DNA from: an uncultured Flavobacteriaceae bacterium
GTDB lineage: Bacteria > Bacteroidota > Bacteroidia > Flavobacteriales > Flavobacteriaceae
Length of the DNA stretch: 64,000 bases
NCBI GenBank assembly: GCA_947504035.1
Contig: CANNGA010000009.1
Span: forward strand, 1 to 64,000
Direction: 5' to 3'
In this document: one piece after another, positions 1-7,489 of the stretch
Numbering within the stretch: position 1 is the stretch's first letter
Layout of the letters: the number at the start of each line of letters is the position of its first letter
Program-made: the position numbers and the translations under genes
The notes under the pieces: generated by a model
What the model saw: only the letters and a program-made list of their open reading frames with translations
Told to the model about the DNA's origin: nothing
Database searches by the model: none

Positions 1-107
1 GTGTGAGGGAAAACTTCAAGCACGGTTTGATGAAGGGGGCGCTGACAGTCTCGTAAATTTTACTAATTTAGTAAGAAGTTTAACGGAGCTGTCAGGCTCT
101 ACTCTAC
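1..107 (+). mobile_element. 3' end of a group II intron (domains V and VI)
   Basis: The first 30 bases read as domain V truncated by the window edge. A GTG stem arm, a GAAA-type tetraloop around 10-14 and a closing GCACGGTT arm are visible; only the opening GAGCC is missing. Bases about 41-97 form domain VI, with CTGACAG at 41-47 pairing with CTGTCAG at 89-95. The pyrimidine-rich end CTACTCTAC matches the usual 3' terminus of bacterial group II introns, placing the 3' splice site near 107. The intron-encoded reverse transcriptase would lie in domain IV, upstream of the window. Structure is seen directly; mobility is unknown. Confidence 0.75.
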
Positions 108-123
108 TAACCAATTAGAATAA

Positions 124-885
124 ATGAAAATAGCATCAGCTCAAATAAATTGTACAGTAGGAGAAATTCAACAGAATTTAAACGAGCATTATCAAATTAT
201 TAAAATTGCTATTGAAGAAGGCGTTAAGTTAATTACATTCCCAGAAATGTCTATTACAGGATACTGTAGAGAAGAAGGTGGAAAGTTAGCATTTAATGAG
301 AATGATAACCGCTTGGATAAATTAAAAAAATTGTCAGCTAATGGTGATATTCATATTGTTGTTGGCGCACCTATCAAAATAAAAGATAAGTTATATATAG
401 GAGCATTTGTAATATATCCGAACAAACCAATTGGTATTTACATCAAACAATATTTACATGATGGAGAAGAATTATTTTATTCATCATCAATGGACTATAA
501 TCCAATAATTACGCTAGGTCAAGAAAGTATATCATTAGCAATTTGCGCTGATATAAATAATGAAAACCATCCTAATGAGGCAAGTAAAAATGGAAGTACA
601 ATTTATTTACCATCCATCTTCTATTCTGAAGAAGGAATGAATAAGGGATATGAGCAGTTAAGAACTTATTGTAAGGATTATTCTCTAAATATTCTAATGT
701 CAAATTACACTGGAAAACTTTGGAATATGAAGTCTGGAGGTAAAAGCGCATTTTGGAATTCGAATGGTGACCTAATATGTAGTTTAGATCCAAATGATTC
801 AGGAATACTAGTTGCTGAAAAGAAAAACGAAAAATGGTATACGAAAAAATTGGTCACAACTAATAAGCATATGGCGTGCCGATAG
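124..885 (+). CDS. Carbon-nitrogen hydrolase (nitrilase superfamily)
   Basis: This 253-residue protein hydrolyses a non-peptide C-N bond (amide, nitrile or carbamoyl), substrate unknown. The catalytic triad of the family is visible: Glu41 in FPEMSITGY, Lys108 in YIKQYL and Cys141 in LAICADIN. Length is at the short end for the family (usually 260-300). It starts 17 bases after the predicted group II intron 3' end, so its original upstream region has been replaced or interrupted by the intron. It has no partner gene in the window and ends in a debris-rich stretch. It looks like an accessory gene rather than a core one. Confidence 0.8.
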   Translation: MKIASAQINCTVGEIQQNLNEHYQIIKIAIEEGVKLITFPEMSITGYCREEGGKLAFNENDNRLDKLKKLSANGDIHIVVGAPIKIKDKLYIGAFVIYPNKPIGIYIKQYLHDGEELFYSSSMDYNPIITLGQESISLAICADINNENHPNEASKNGSTIYLPSIFYSEEGMNKGYEQLRTYCKDYSLNILMSNYTGKLWNMKSGGKSAFWNSNGDLICSLDPNDSGILVAEKKNEKWYTKKLVTTNKHMACR

Positions 886-1048
886 GTCAATGTTATGTGG
901 GGTGTTGTCTTTATCCACTTAAATAAAAAAGCAATTTTCAAAGCGTGCTCATAAGCTCAAAACAGCATGAGATTTTGAGAGTATTTGTAAGATATCATGC
1001 TTCAAAAAGTTCGAACTCTGCCCCTCCAAGTTGAGGTCACTATATTTA

Positions 1049-1130
1049 GGTCTTATAGTTTAGTTTGGTTAGAACACCACACTCATACTGTAGGTTATGG
1101 CAAGTCCTAGGGCGAATCGGTTCGAATTCG
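1049..1130 (+). pseudogene. Decayed tRNA-Met-like sequence (CAT anticodon)
   Basis: A D-arm (GTTT...GAAC around a GG-containing loop) is followed by an anticodon arm with a seven-base loop holding CAT at 1084-1086. The anticodon stem has one C-A mismatch. A TTCGAAT T-loop occurs at about 1121-1127, but the spacing is too long, the T-stem does not pair and no 3' strand complements the GGTCTTA acceptor. I infer a tRNA-Met or tRNA-Ile2 relic, not a working tRNA. A second T-loop-plus-acceptor-like stretch lies at 1009-1028. Confidence 0.45.
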
Positions 1131-1194
1131 GTATTTATTAGGACTCTAATAAGTCCCTTAAGCACGTTATCTTATAAAACTAACAAAAAAACAA

Positions 1195-1341
1195 TACGAT
1201 CTAGGTGGGGGCTCAAGCGAACACTTATTAAAAGGCTTTAATGTTTAGGGTCTAAAAAGATTAAAGATTGGCGAAATTACAGTTTCAGGAAATGGCAATA
1301 TAGTAAAACAATTAAAAGAAATTTTTGCTGTAAGCCCATAG
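1195..1341 (+). pseudogene. Broken ORF fragment with internal stop
   Basis: One frame stays open across 49 codons except for a TAG at 1246-1248, and ends at 1339-1341. It reads like the C-terminal end of a real protein (segment KIGEITVSGNG near 1264), with a glycine-rich DLGGGSSEH piece before the stop. The family is not identified. There is no start codon and nothing in frame upstream, so this is a remnant. With the tRNA relic it marks 886-1569 as degraded DNA; I see no intact gene there. Confidence 0.3.
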
Positions 1342-1569
1342 GTGGTCTTTAAGTTTGTTATAACGTTTTATGGCAAAACTTGAAGACAAAGAGTGCTATT
1401 AGATTTTATAACACGTTTAAAGTGTTGTTGCTTTTTTATAAGGACTCTAGTGCTGTAAATTAAACGTTTAAGGATGAAATGAGAGATGTCGCTGTTTTTT
1501 TACGTTTAATTGGTGTTTTTTGGTGGTTTCTTTTTGCTTATAATGTTTTTTTTATACATTTGTTTCATA

Positions 1570-1785
1570 ATGATGATACAAAACAAAAGAATATTTGCCT
1601 CAATCTTATTTGTATTAATAAGTTTTGTTAGTTCAGCCCAAGGTGGAGATCCTATTCCGCCCCCACCGCTGCCGCCACCCCCACCGCCAGGATTTCCTAT
1701 CGATGGAGGCGTTTTAGCTGTTTTATTTATGGCTTTATGTTATGGTAGCATGAAGTACTACTCTAAAATCAAATTACAAGATTAA
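1570..1785 (+). CDS. Small PID-CTERM secreted protein
   Basis: The protein has about 71 residues: a signal peptide ending in VSSAQ, a short proline-rich linker (PPPPLPPPPPP), the signature PIDGG, a hydrophobic helix (VLAVLFMALCYG) and a short basic tail. This is the PID-CTERM sorting-tail layout known in Flavobacteriia, comparable to PEP-CTERM tails processed by exosortases. Almost nothing remains between the two export signals, so the mature product would be tiny. The Met at 1570 or 1573 is preferred to the upstream in-frame start at 1510, because it gives a normal signal peptide. No exosortase lies nearby. Confidence 0.75.
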   Translation: MMIQNKRIFASILFVLISFVSSAQGGDPIPPPPLPPPPPPGFPIDGGVLAVLFMALCYGSMKYYSKIKLQD

Positions 1786-1793
1786 GACGACGT

Positions 1794-2384
1794 TTAAGAT
1801 CTAGCCGTCATAAGCTTACTGATGTACTTTCCAAGGACATCAAACTCTAAATTTACGACAGTGCCAACCTTAAAGGTTTTAAAATTGGTGTGTTCGTAAG
1901 TAAAAGGTATAATCGCAACACTAAATGTATTTACACCAGAATTAACTACGGTTAAGCTAGTGCCGTTTACTGTTACAGAACCTTTTTCTATCGTAATGTT
2001 GTTAAGGCTAGCATCATATTCAAAAGAAAACAACCAGCTGCCATCCTTGTGTTCAATGCCAGTGCATGTCGCCGTTTGGTCTACATGACCTTGAACAATA
2101 TGTCCGTCAAGACGATCCCCTAATTTCATCGCACGTTCTAAATTTACGGCATCCCCAACCTGTAACGTATTTAAATTGGTCTTGTCTAGTGTTTCTTGAA
2201 TGGCAGTTACCGTATAGATATCACCCGATAAAGCTACTACAGTAAGACAAACACCATTGTGTGCCACACTTTGATCTATTTTAAGCGCCTCCGTAATGGT
2301 GCTTTTTACGGATATGTGTAGATTGTCCTGTTCTTTTTTTAAGTCAGAAACAACACCTAAAGATTCAATAATTCCTGTAAACAT
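1794..2384 (-). CDS. ribE: Riboflavin synthase alpha chain
   Basis: It catalyses dismutation of two 6,7-dimethyl-8-ribityllumazine molecules to riboflavin, in the cytoplasm. The 196 residues form two lumazine-binding repeats (about 1-95 and 96-190), starting with the typical MFTGIIE. The segments NGVCLTV and NGTSLTV occupy equivalent places in the two repeats. Length is normal. It is divergent from pdxA and ends 8 bases from the PID-CTERM gene. Confidence 0.95.
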   Translation of the reverse strand: MFTGIIESLGVVSDLKKEQDNLHISVKSTITEALKIDQSVAHNGVCLTVVALSGDIYTVTAIQETLDKTNLNTLQVGDAVNLERAMKLGDRLDGHIVQGHVDQTATCTGIEHKDGSWLFSFEYDASLNNITIEKGSVTVNGTSLTVVNSGVNTFSVAIIPFTYEHTNFKTFKVGTVVNLEFDVLGKYISKLMTARS

Positions 2385-2405
2385 AATAATATGTGTTTAT
2401 TTGGT

Positions 2406-2413
2406 TAAATTTG
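2406..2413 (+). promoter_or_regulatory. Bacteroidota -7 promoter element for pdxA
   Basis: TAAATTTG matches the TAnnTTTG consensus and lies 36 bases before the pdxA start. Confidence 0.6.
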
Positions 2414-2418
2414 CACTT

Positions 2419-2426
2419 CAAAATTA
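2419..2426 (-). promoter_or_regulatory. Bacteroidota -7 promoter element for ribE
   Basis: The minus strand reads TAATTTTG, a consensus match 35 bases upstream of ribE. It is back to back with the pdxA promoter. Confidence 0.5.
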
Positions 2427-2449
2427 CGAACAAAAGTTAGTTTAAATTA

Positions 2450-3508
2450 ATGAAGCACGAAGAAAATATTATAGTAGGGATATCTGTTGGAGATTTAAAT
2501 GGAATCAGTGGAGAGATTATTTTAAAAACGTTTGAAGATGCTAGGATTCTTGAATTTTGTACACCTGTAATTTTTGCATCTATTAAAGTTATGAATTTCT
2601 TTAAGAAATACTTTAAGTCGTCTATAGATTTTAATAGTATTAATGACATCAATCATGTAGCACATGGCAAGTTTAATGTGTTGAATTGCTGGAAAGAGGG
2701 GGTTAATATTAAGTTTGGACAAGAGAATACAAAAATAGGCGAATACGCGCTTAAGTCTTTGCAAGCAGCAACTAAAGCCTTAAAAGACGCTCAGGTAGAT
2801 GTATTGGTAACAGCGCCCATCCATAAACACAATATACAGTCTGAAGCGTTTAAGTTTCCAGGACATACCGATTATTTAGCCAAAGAGTTAGAAGGAGAGA
2901 GTTTAATGTTTATGGTTACTGATAGTTTAAAGGTAGGTTTATTAACCGACCACGTGCCTGTAAAAGATGTATCAGAACATATCACCGAAGCACTCATCAC
3001 AAAAAAGATAGATACGGTATACAAAGCGTTAAAGCAAGACTTTAGAGTTGTAAAACCTAAAATAGCTGTGCTAGGTATCAATCCGCACAATGGTGATAAT
3101 GGTGTTATTGGAACAGAAGATGATGCCGTGATGCGTCCAACATTAAAAAAAATAAAAGAAAGCGGCAAGTTGGTATATGGGCCTTATGCTGCCGATAGTT
3201 TCTTTGGATCAGATAATTATAAAAATTTCGATGCTATTATAGCTTCTTATCACGACCAAGGGCTTATCCCTTTTAAAACATTAGCATTTGGACAAGGGGT
3301 TAATTTTACAGCAGGATTAAAGCGTGTAAGAACATCTCCAGATCATGGTACAGCTTTTGAAATTGCAGGTAAGGGCGTGGCTAACGAAGGGTCCTTCAAG
3401 GAAGCGGTGTTTACAGCGCTACAAATTTTTAGAAACCGACGTGATTTTGAGACCCTTACGGCGAACCCTTTAAAGAAAGCACCGCGTAAGCAAAGCGCAA
3501 AAAAATAA
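2450..3508 (+). CDS. pdxA: 4-hydroxythreonine-4-phosphate dehydrogenase
   Basis: It oxidises 4-phosphohydroxy-L-threonine with NAD in the DXP-dependent pyridoxal phosphate pathway. The 352 residues include the family hallmarks TAPIHKH, PGHTDYLA and SYHDQGLIPFK, where the histidines are metal ligands, and TSPDHGTAFEIAG near the C-terminus. Length is normal. The lysine-rich tail after residue 340 is an unstructured extension. yceD follows 61 bases later with its own promoter. Confidence 0.95.
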   Translation: MKHEENIIVGISVGDLNGISGEIILKTFEDARILEFCTPVIFASIKVMNFFKKYFKSSIDFNSINDINHVAHGKFNVLNCWKEGVNIKFGQENTKIGEYALKSLQAATKALKDAQVDVLVTAPIHKHNIQSEAFKFPGHTDYLAKELEGESLMFMVTDSLKVGLLTDHVPVKDVSEHITEALITKKIDTVYKALKQDFRVVKPKIAVLGINPHNGDNGVIGTEDDAVMRPTLKKIKESGKLVYGPYAADSFFGSDNYKNFDAIIASYHDQGLIPFKTLAFGQGVNFTAGLKRVRTSPDHGTAFEIAGKGVANEGSFKEAVFTALQIFRNRRDFETLTANPLKKAPRKQSAKK

Positions 3509-3539
3509 TGATTACAGGTCTAAATTAATAAAAAAAGTA

Positions 3540-3547
3540 TATATTTG
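3540..3547 (+). promoter_or_regulatory. Bacteroidota -7 promoter element for yceD-rpmF
   Basis: TATATTTG lies 22 bases before the chosen yceD start and is a perfect TAnnTTTG match. Confidence 0.6.
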
Positions 3548-3569
3548 CAGGCTCAAAATAGATGTGACG

Positions 3570-4106
3570 ATGAAACCACAGAAAGCATATACTATTCCAT
3601 TCGTGGGATTAAAGGTTGGGAATCACGATTTTGAGTATGAAATAGACCAAACGTTCTTTGATCATTTTGAGTATGAAGATTTCAATGCAGTACGCATTGC
3701 CGTAAATGTTACTTTAACAAAAAAAGAAACACTGCTGGAATTAAATTTTCGAATCTCAGGACATGTAAATGTAAATTGTGATGTAACGAATGAGCCTTAC
3801 AATCAAAATATTGAAAATAATTTTGATTTAGTGGTGAAATTTGGACAAGAATACAATGATGAAAACATTGATATTCTTATCATACCGCATGGCGAATATG
3901 AAATTAATATACAGCAGTATATTTATGAACTCATTATTTTAGCGGTACCCACAAAATGCATTCACCCTGGTGTCGAAGATGGTACTCTAGATTCAGAGAT
4001 ACTCAAAAAACTGGAAGAATTAAGTCCAAAAAAAGAAAAAGAGAATACCGACAAGGACATAGACCCGCGTTGGAATACATTAAAGAATTTATTAACGGAT
4101 AAATAA
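3570..4106 (+). CDS. YceD/DUF177 family protein
   Basis: This 178-residue cytoplasmic protein belongs to the DUF177 (YceD) family, which is encoded next to rpmF in most bacteria and is implicated in 23S rRNA maturation or stability. The N-terminus KAYTIPFVGLKVGNHDFEYEI is typical of Bacteroidota members. The C-terminal 30 residues are charged and end in PRWNTLKNLL, also typical. ATG at 3570 is preferred to the GTG two codons upstream. It is 9 bases from rpmF and surely cotranscribed. Confidence 0.85.
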   Translation: MKPQKAYTIPFVGLKVGNHDFEYEIDQTFFDHFEYEDFNAVRIAVNVTLTKKETLLELNFRISGHVNVNCDVTNEPYNQNIENNFDLVVKFGQEYNDENIDILIIPHGEYEINIQQYIYELIILAVPTKCIHPGVEDGTLDSEILKKLEELSPKKEKENTDKDIDPRWNTLKNLLTDK

Positions 4107-4115
4107 TATATAAAA

Positions 4116-4319
4116 ATGGCACATCCTAAAAGAAAAATCTCGAAAACAAGAAGAGATAAGAGAAGAACACATTACAAAGCAACTGCGCCACAGATTGCTA
4201 CATGTCCTACAACAGGTGAAGCGCATTTATATCATAGAGCACATTGGCATGAAGGTAAATTGTATTACCGTGGCCAAGTACTTATTGATAACTCTGAAGC
4301 TACAGAAAATTTAGCATAA
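4116..4319 (+). CDS. rpmF: 50S ribosomal protein L32
   Basis: This 67-residue large-subunit protein begins [17 protein letters not shown], the conserved basic N-terminus of bL32. Only one of the usual zinc-ribbon cysteines remains (CPTTGE), so this is the zinc-free form. It ends the yceD-rpmF pair and is followed by a strong terminator. Confidence 0.97.
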   Translation: MAHPKRKISKTRRDKRRTHYKATAPQIATCPTTGEAHLYHRAHWHEGKLYYRGQVLIDNSEATENLA

Positions 4320-4340
4320 GCACTATGCATGCATAATATA

Positions 4341-4367
4341 AAACGCTCACTTGTGAGCGTTTTTTTT
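4341..4367 (+). terminator. Rho-independent terminator after rpmF
   Basis: The stem AAACGCTCAC pairs with GTGAGCGTTT around a TT loop, followed by a run of T. Confidence 0.85.
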
Positions 4368-4499
4368 ATGATATGTATTTCTTAATGCCAAAAAAGCTTT
4401 AATTTGCACTATAATTGCTCAAAATTTGCTACTTTTCGCCCGAATTTAGTGATTTTTGATTCATTTAGAACGTTTTTCGTTCAAAACTAATTAGATAGT

Positions 4500-5495
4500 A
4501 TGAGTAAAATCTCAGCAGCAATTACCGCAGTAGGTGCTTATGTCCCCGAATACGTGTTAACCAATCAAATTCTTGAGACGATGGTTGATACTAATGACGA
4601 GTGGATCACCTCAAGAACGGGAATTAAAGAGCGTCGTATCTTAAAAGACGAAGGGAAAGGAACTTCTTTTCTGGCTATAAAAGCCGCTCAAGACCTTATT
4701 AACAAAAAAGGGTTAGACCCTAAAGATATAGAACTTGTTATCGTTGCAACAGCAACACCAGACATGAAAGCCGCATCAACAGCCTCTTATACGGCTACAG
4801 AAATAGGCGCAGTAAATGCCTTTTCTTTCGATATGGATGCCGCATGCTCTAGTTTCCTTTACGGCATGTCTGTAGCGTCTACATATATAGAATCTGGACG
4901 TTACAAAAATGTCTTGCTTATAGGTGCAGATAAAATGTCTTCTATTGTAAATTATAAAGATAGAGCAACGTGTATCATCTTTGGTGATGGCGCAGGTGCC
5001 GTTTTGTTTGAACCCAATACAGAAAATTTAGGCTTACAGGATGAATATTTAAGAAGTGATGGCTCTGGTAGAGACTTTTTACAAGCCACCTATGGCGGAT
5101 CTTCTTATAAAATAACACCAGAAGTACTAGAAAAAGGAGGGCAATTTGCATTTCAAGAAGGACGTACGGTATTTAAAAATGCTGTTTTTAATATGGCAGA
5201 TGCAGCAGAAAAAATTCTGAAACGCAATAACTTAGATAAAGACAGTGTAGACTGGTTGGCAGCACACCAAGCCAATAAGCGGATTATAGATGCTACGGCG
5301 CAGCGTATAGATCTTGCAGAAGAGAAAGTGATGATAAACATTCACAAATATGGAAATACAACTTCTGCAACATTACCACTACTTATAAACGATTACGAGT
5401 CGCAACTTAAGAAGGGCGACAACGTTATATTTGCCGCATTTGGCGGTGGATTCAATTGGGGTGCCATGTATTTAAAATGGGCCTATAACTCCTAA
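4500..5495 (+). CDS. fabH: Beta-ketoacyl-ACP synthase III
   Basis: It condenses an acyl-CoA starter with malonyl-ACP to begin type II fatty acid synthesis. The 331 residues show the catalytic triad Cys116 (DAACSSF), His256 (AAHQANKRI) and Asn286 (KYGNTTSAT). It sits directly ahead of accB and accC, a conserved arrangement in Flavobacteriaceae, so it is the housekeeping KAS III and distinct from the type III PKS at 13989. Confidence 0.95.
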   Translation: MSKISAAITAVGAYVPEYVLTNQILETMVDTNDEWITSRTGIKERRILKDEGKGTSFLAIKAAQDLINKKGLDPKDIELVIVATATPDMKAASTASYTATEIGAVNAFSFDMDAACSSFLYGMSVASTYIESGRYKNVLLIGADKMSSIVNYKDRATCIIFGDGAGAVLFEPNTENLGLQDEYLRSDGSGRDFLQATYGGSSYKITPEVLEKGGQFAFQEGRTVFKNAVFNMADAAEKILKRNNLDKDSVDWLAAHQANKRIIDATAQRIDLAEEKVMINIHKYGNTTSATLPLLINDYESQLKKGDNVIFAAFGGGFNWGAMYLKWAYNS

Positions 5496-5524
5496 CACTA
5501 ACCATTAAAACCAATAGCTAGAAT

Positions 5525-6016
5525 ATGGATTTAAAAGAGATTCAAAATTTAATTAAGTTTGTTGCAAAATCTGGAGCAAGCGAGGTTAAACTAGAGATGG
5601 ATGATGTTAAGATCACCATTAGAACAGGGTCGGAAAGCGATTCTAAGACAACAGTACAATATGCACCAGTTGCACCTCATATACCTCAAGCTGTAGCTCC
5701 AGTAGCAGAAGCAGCAGCACCAGTAGCACCAGTTGCAGTACCAACTGAAGCAGCAGAAGAAGATGAGTCTTCAAAATACATTACTGTTAAATCACCAATA
5801 ATTGGTACGTTTTATAGAAAACCTTCGCCAGATAAACCATTATTTGTAGAAGTAGGACAAACCATTGCAGAAGGCGATGTGCTTTGTATTATTGAAGCTA
5901 TGAAGCTTTTTAACGAGATAGAATCTGAGGTTTCTGGTAAAGTCGTTAAGATTTTAGTAGACGATTCTTCTCCAGTAGAATTCGATCAGCCATTATTTTT
6001 AGTAGATCCATCTTAA
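5525..6016 (+). CDS. accB: Acetyl-CoA carboxylase biotin carboxyl carrier protein
   Basis: This carrier subunit shuttles carboxybiotin between biotin carboxylase and carboxyltransferase. The 163 residues have an N-terminal helix, an Ala/Pro/Val-rich linker (about 48-78) and the biotinyl domain, where the biotinylated Lys127 lies in EAMKLFNEIE. The gene follows fabH by 29 bases and precedes accC by 44 bases. Confidence 0.95.
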   Translation: MDLKEIQNLIKFVAKSGASEVKLEMDDVKITIRTGSESDSKTTVQYAPVAPHIPQAVAPVAEAAAPVAPVAVPTEAAEEDESSKYITVKSPIIGTFYRKPSPDKPLFVEVGQTIAEGDVLCIIEAMKLFNEIESEVSGKVVKILVDDSSPVEFDQPLFLVDPS

Positions 6017-6060
6017 AAATTCAGAATTCAGAATTCTGAATTCATAATTTATTATAAGTT

Positions 6061-7401
6061 ATGTTTAAAAAAATATTGATTGCCAATAGAGGGGAAATAG
6101 CATTACGTGTTATTCGAACTTGCAAAGAAATGGGCATTAAAACGGTTGCCGTATATTCTACAGCAGATGCAGAAAGTTTACATGTAAAATTTGCTGATGA
6201 AGCAGTTTGCATAGGGCCAGCATCTAGTGCAGATTCTTATTTGAAAATGTCTAATGTGATTTCTGCAGCAGAAATTACAAATGCAGATGCGATACACCCT
6301 GGCTATGGTTTTTTATCTGAGAATGCAAAATTTTCTCAAATTTGTGAAGAACACGGTATCAAATTCATTGGCGCTTCTGCCGATATGATTGATAAGATGG
6401 GCGATAAGGCAAATGCTAAAGCGACCATGAAAGCAGCAGGAGTACCTTGCGTTCCAGGTAGTGAAGGTGTTATAGAAACGTTCGAAGACTGTATAAAAAT
6501 AGCCAAAGAAACGGGTTACCCTGTCATGCTTAAAGCAAGTGCTGGTGGTGGTGGAAAAGGTATGCGTGGCGTTTGGAAGGAAGAAGACCTTAAAGACGCA
6601 TGGGACTCTGCAAGACAAGAAAGTAAAGCCGCCTTTGGTAACGACGATATGTACATGGAAAAACTTATCGAAGAGCCTAGACATATCGAAATTCAAATTA
6701 TAGGCGATTCTTTAGGAAAAGCATGCCATTTATCAGAAAGAGATTGTTCTATTCAACGCCGTCATCAAAAATTAACTGAAGAAGTGCCATCGCCATTTAT
6801 GACGACAGCATTGCGTAAAAAAATGGGTGAAGCGGCTGTTAAAGCGGCAGAATTCATTAAATATGAAGGAGCAGGAACCGTAGAGTTTTTAGTGGATAAA
6901 CACAGAAACTTTTACTTTATGGAAATGAATACTCGTATTCAAGTTGAGCACCCTATTACCGAGCAGGTTATTGATTTCGATTTGATAAGAGAGCAAATTT
7001 TGGTCGCTGCTGGTGTGCCAATTTCGGGTAAAAATTACGATCCAAAATTACATTCTATAGAATGTAGAATTAATGCAGAAGATCCTTTTAACGGGTTTAG
7101 ACCTTCGCCAGGTAAGATTAATACATTACATGCTCCGGGAGGCCATGGAGTGCGTTTAGATACACACGTATATGCCGGCTATACGATTCCGCCAAATTAC
7201 GATTCTATGATAGCAAAGTTAATTACAACAGCGCAATCTAGAGAAGAGGCTATAAATAAAATGAAACGTGCTCTAGACGAGTTCGTGATCGAAGGCATTA
7301 AAACAACCATTCCATTCCACAGACAGTTAATGGACCATCCAGATTATATCGCTGGAAACTATACCACAAAGTTTATGGAAGACTTTGAAATGGAAGTTTA
7401 A
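6061..7401 (+). CDS. accC: Acetyl-CoA carboxylase, biotin carboxylase subunit
   Basis: It carboxylates the biotin on AccB with ATP and bicarbonate. The 446 residues have normal ATP-grasp architecture: N-terminal [15 protein letters not shown], the glycine-rich ATP loop [26 protein letters not shown] and [12 protein letters not shown] in the active site. It is the last gene of the fabH-accB-accC group and is followed by a terminator. Confidence 0.96.
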   Translation: MFKKILIANRGEIALRVIRTCKEMGIKTVAVYSTADAESLHVKFADEAVCIGPASSADSYLKMSNVISAAEITNADAIHPGYGFLSENAKFSQICEEHGIKFIGASADMIDKMGDKANAKATMKAAGVPCVPGSEGVIETFEDCIKIAKETGYPVMLKASAGGGGKGMRGVWKEEDLKDAWDSARQESKAAFGNDDMYMEKLIEEPRHIEIQIIGDSLGKACHLSERDCSIQRRHQKLTEEVPSPFMTTALRKKMGEAAVKAAEFIKYEGAGTVEFLVDKHRNFYFMEMNTRIQVEHPITEQVIDFDLIREQILVAAGVPISGKNYDPKLHSIECRINAEDPFNGFRPSPGKINTLHAPGGHGVRLDTHVYAGYTIPPNYDSMIAKLITTAQSREEAINKMKRALDEFVIEGIKTTIPFHRQLMDHPDYIAGNYTTKFMEDFEMEV

Positions 7402-7422
7402 AAGCCTAATCCTACAAATACT

Positions 7423-7457
7423 AAAAAAACTCCGAAAATTACGTTCGGAGTTTTTTT
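7423..7457. terminator. Bidirectional terminator between accC and the T9SS cargo gene
   Basis: ACTCCGAA (7429-7436) pairs with TTCGGAGT (7444-7451). An A run precedes and a T run follows, so it can serve both convergent genes. Confidence 0.85.
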
Positions 7458-7489
7458 GGATAAGTATTAAAGTGAAGTCTAATAATACT

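Noticed and set aside
1049-1130. Functional tRNA-Met
   Set aside because: The D-arm and anticodon arm look fine, but the T-stem and acceptor stem do not pair and the spacing is too long.
2437-3168. Minus-strand ORFs inside pdxA
   Set aside because: They overlap a well-conserved gene in full and have no recognisable features.
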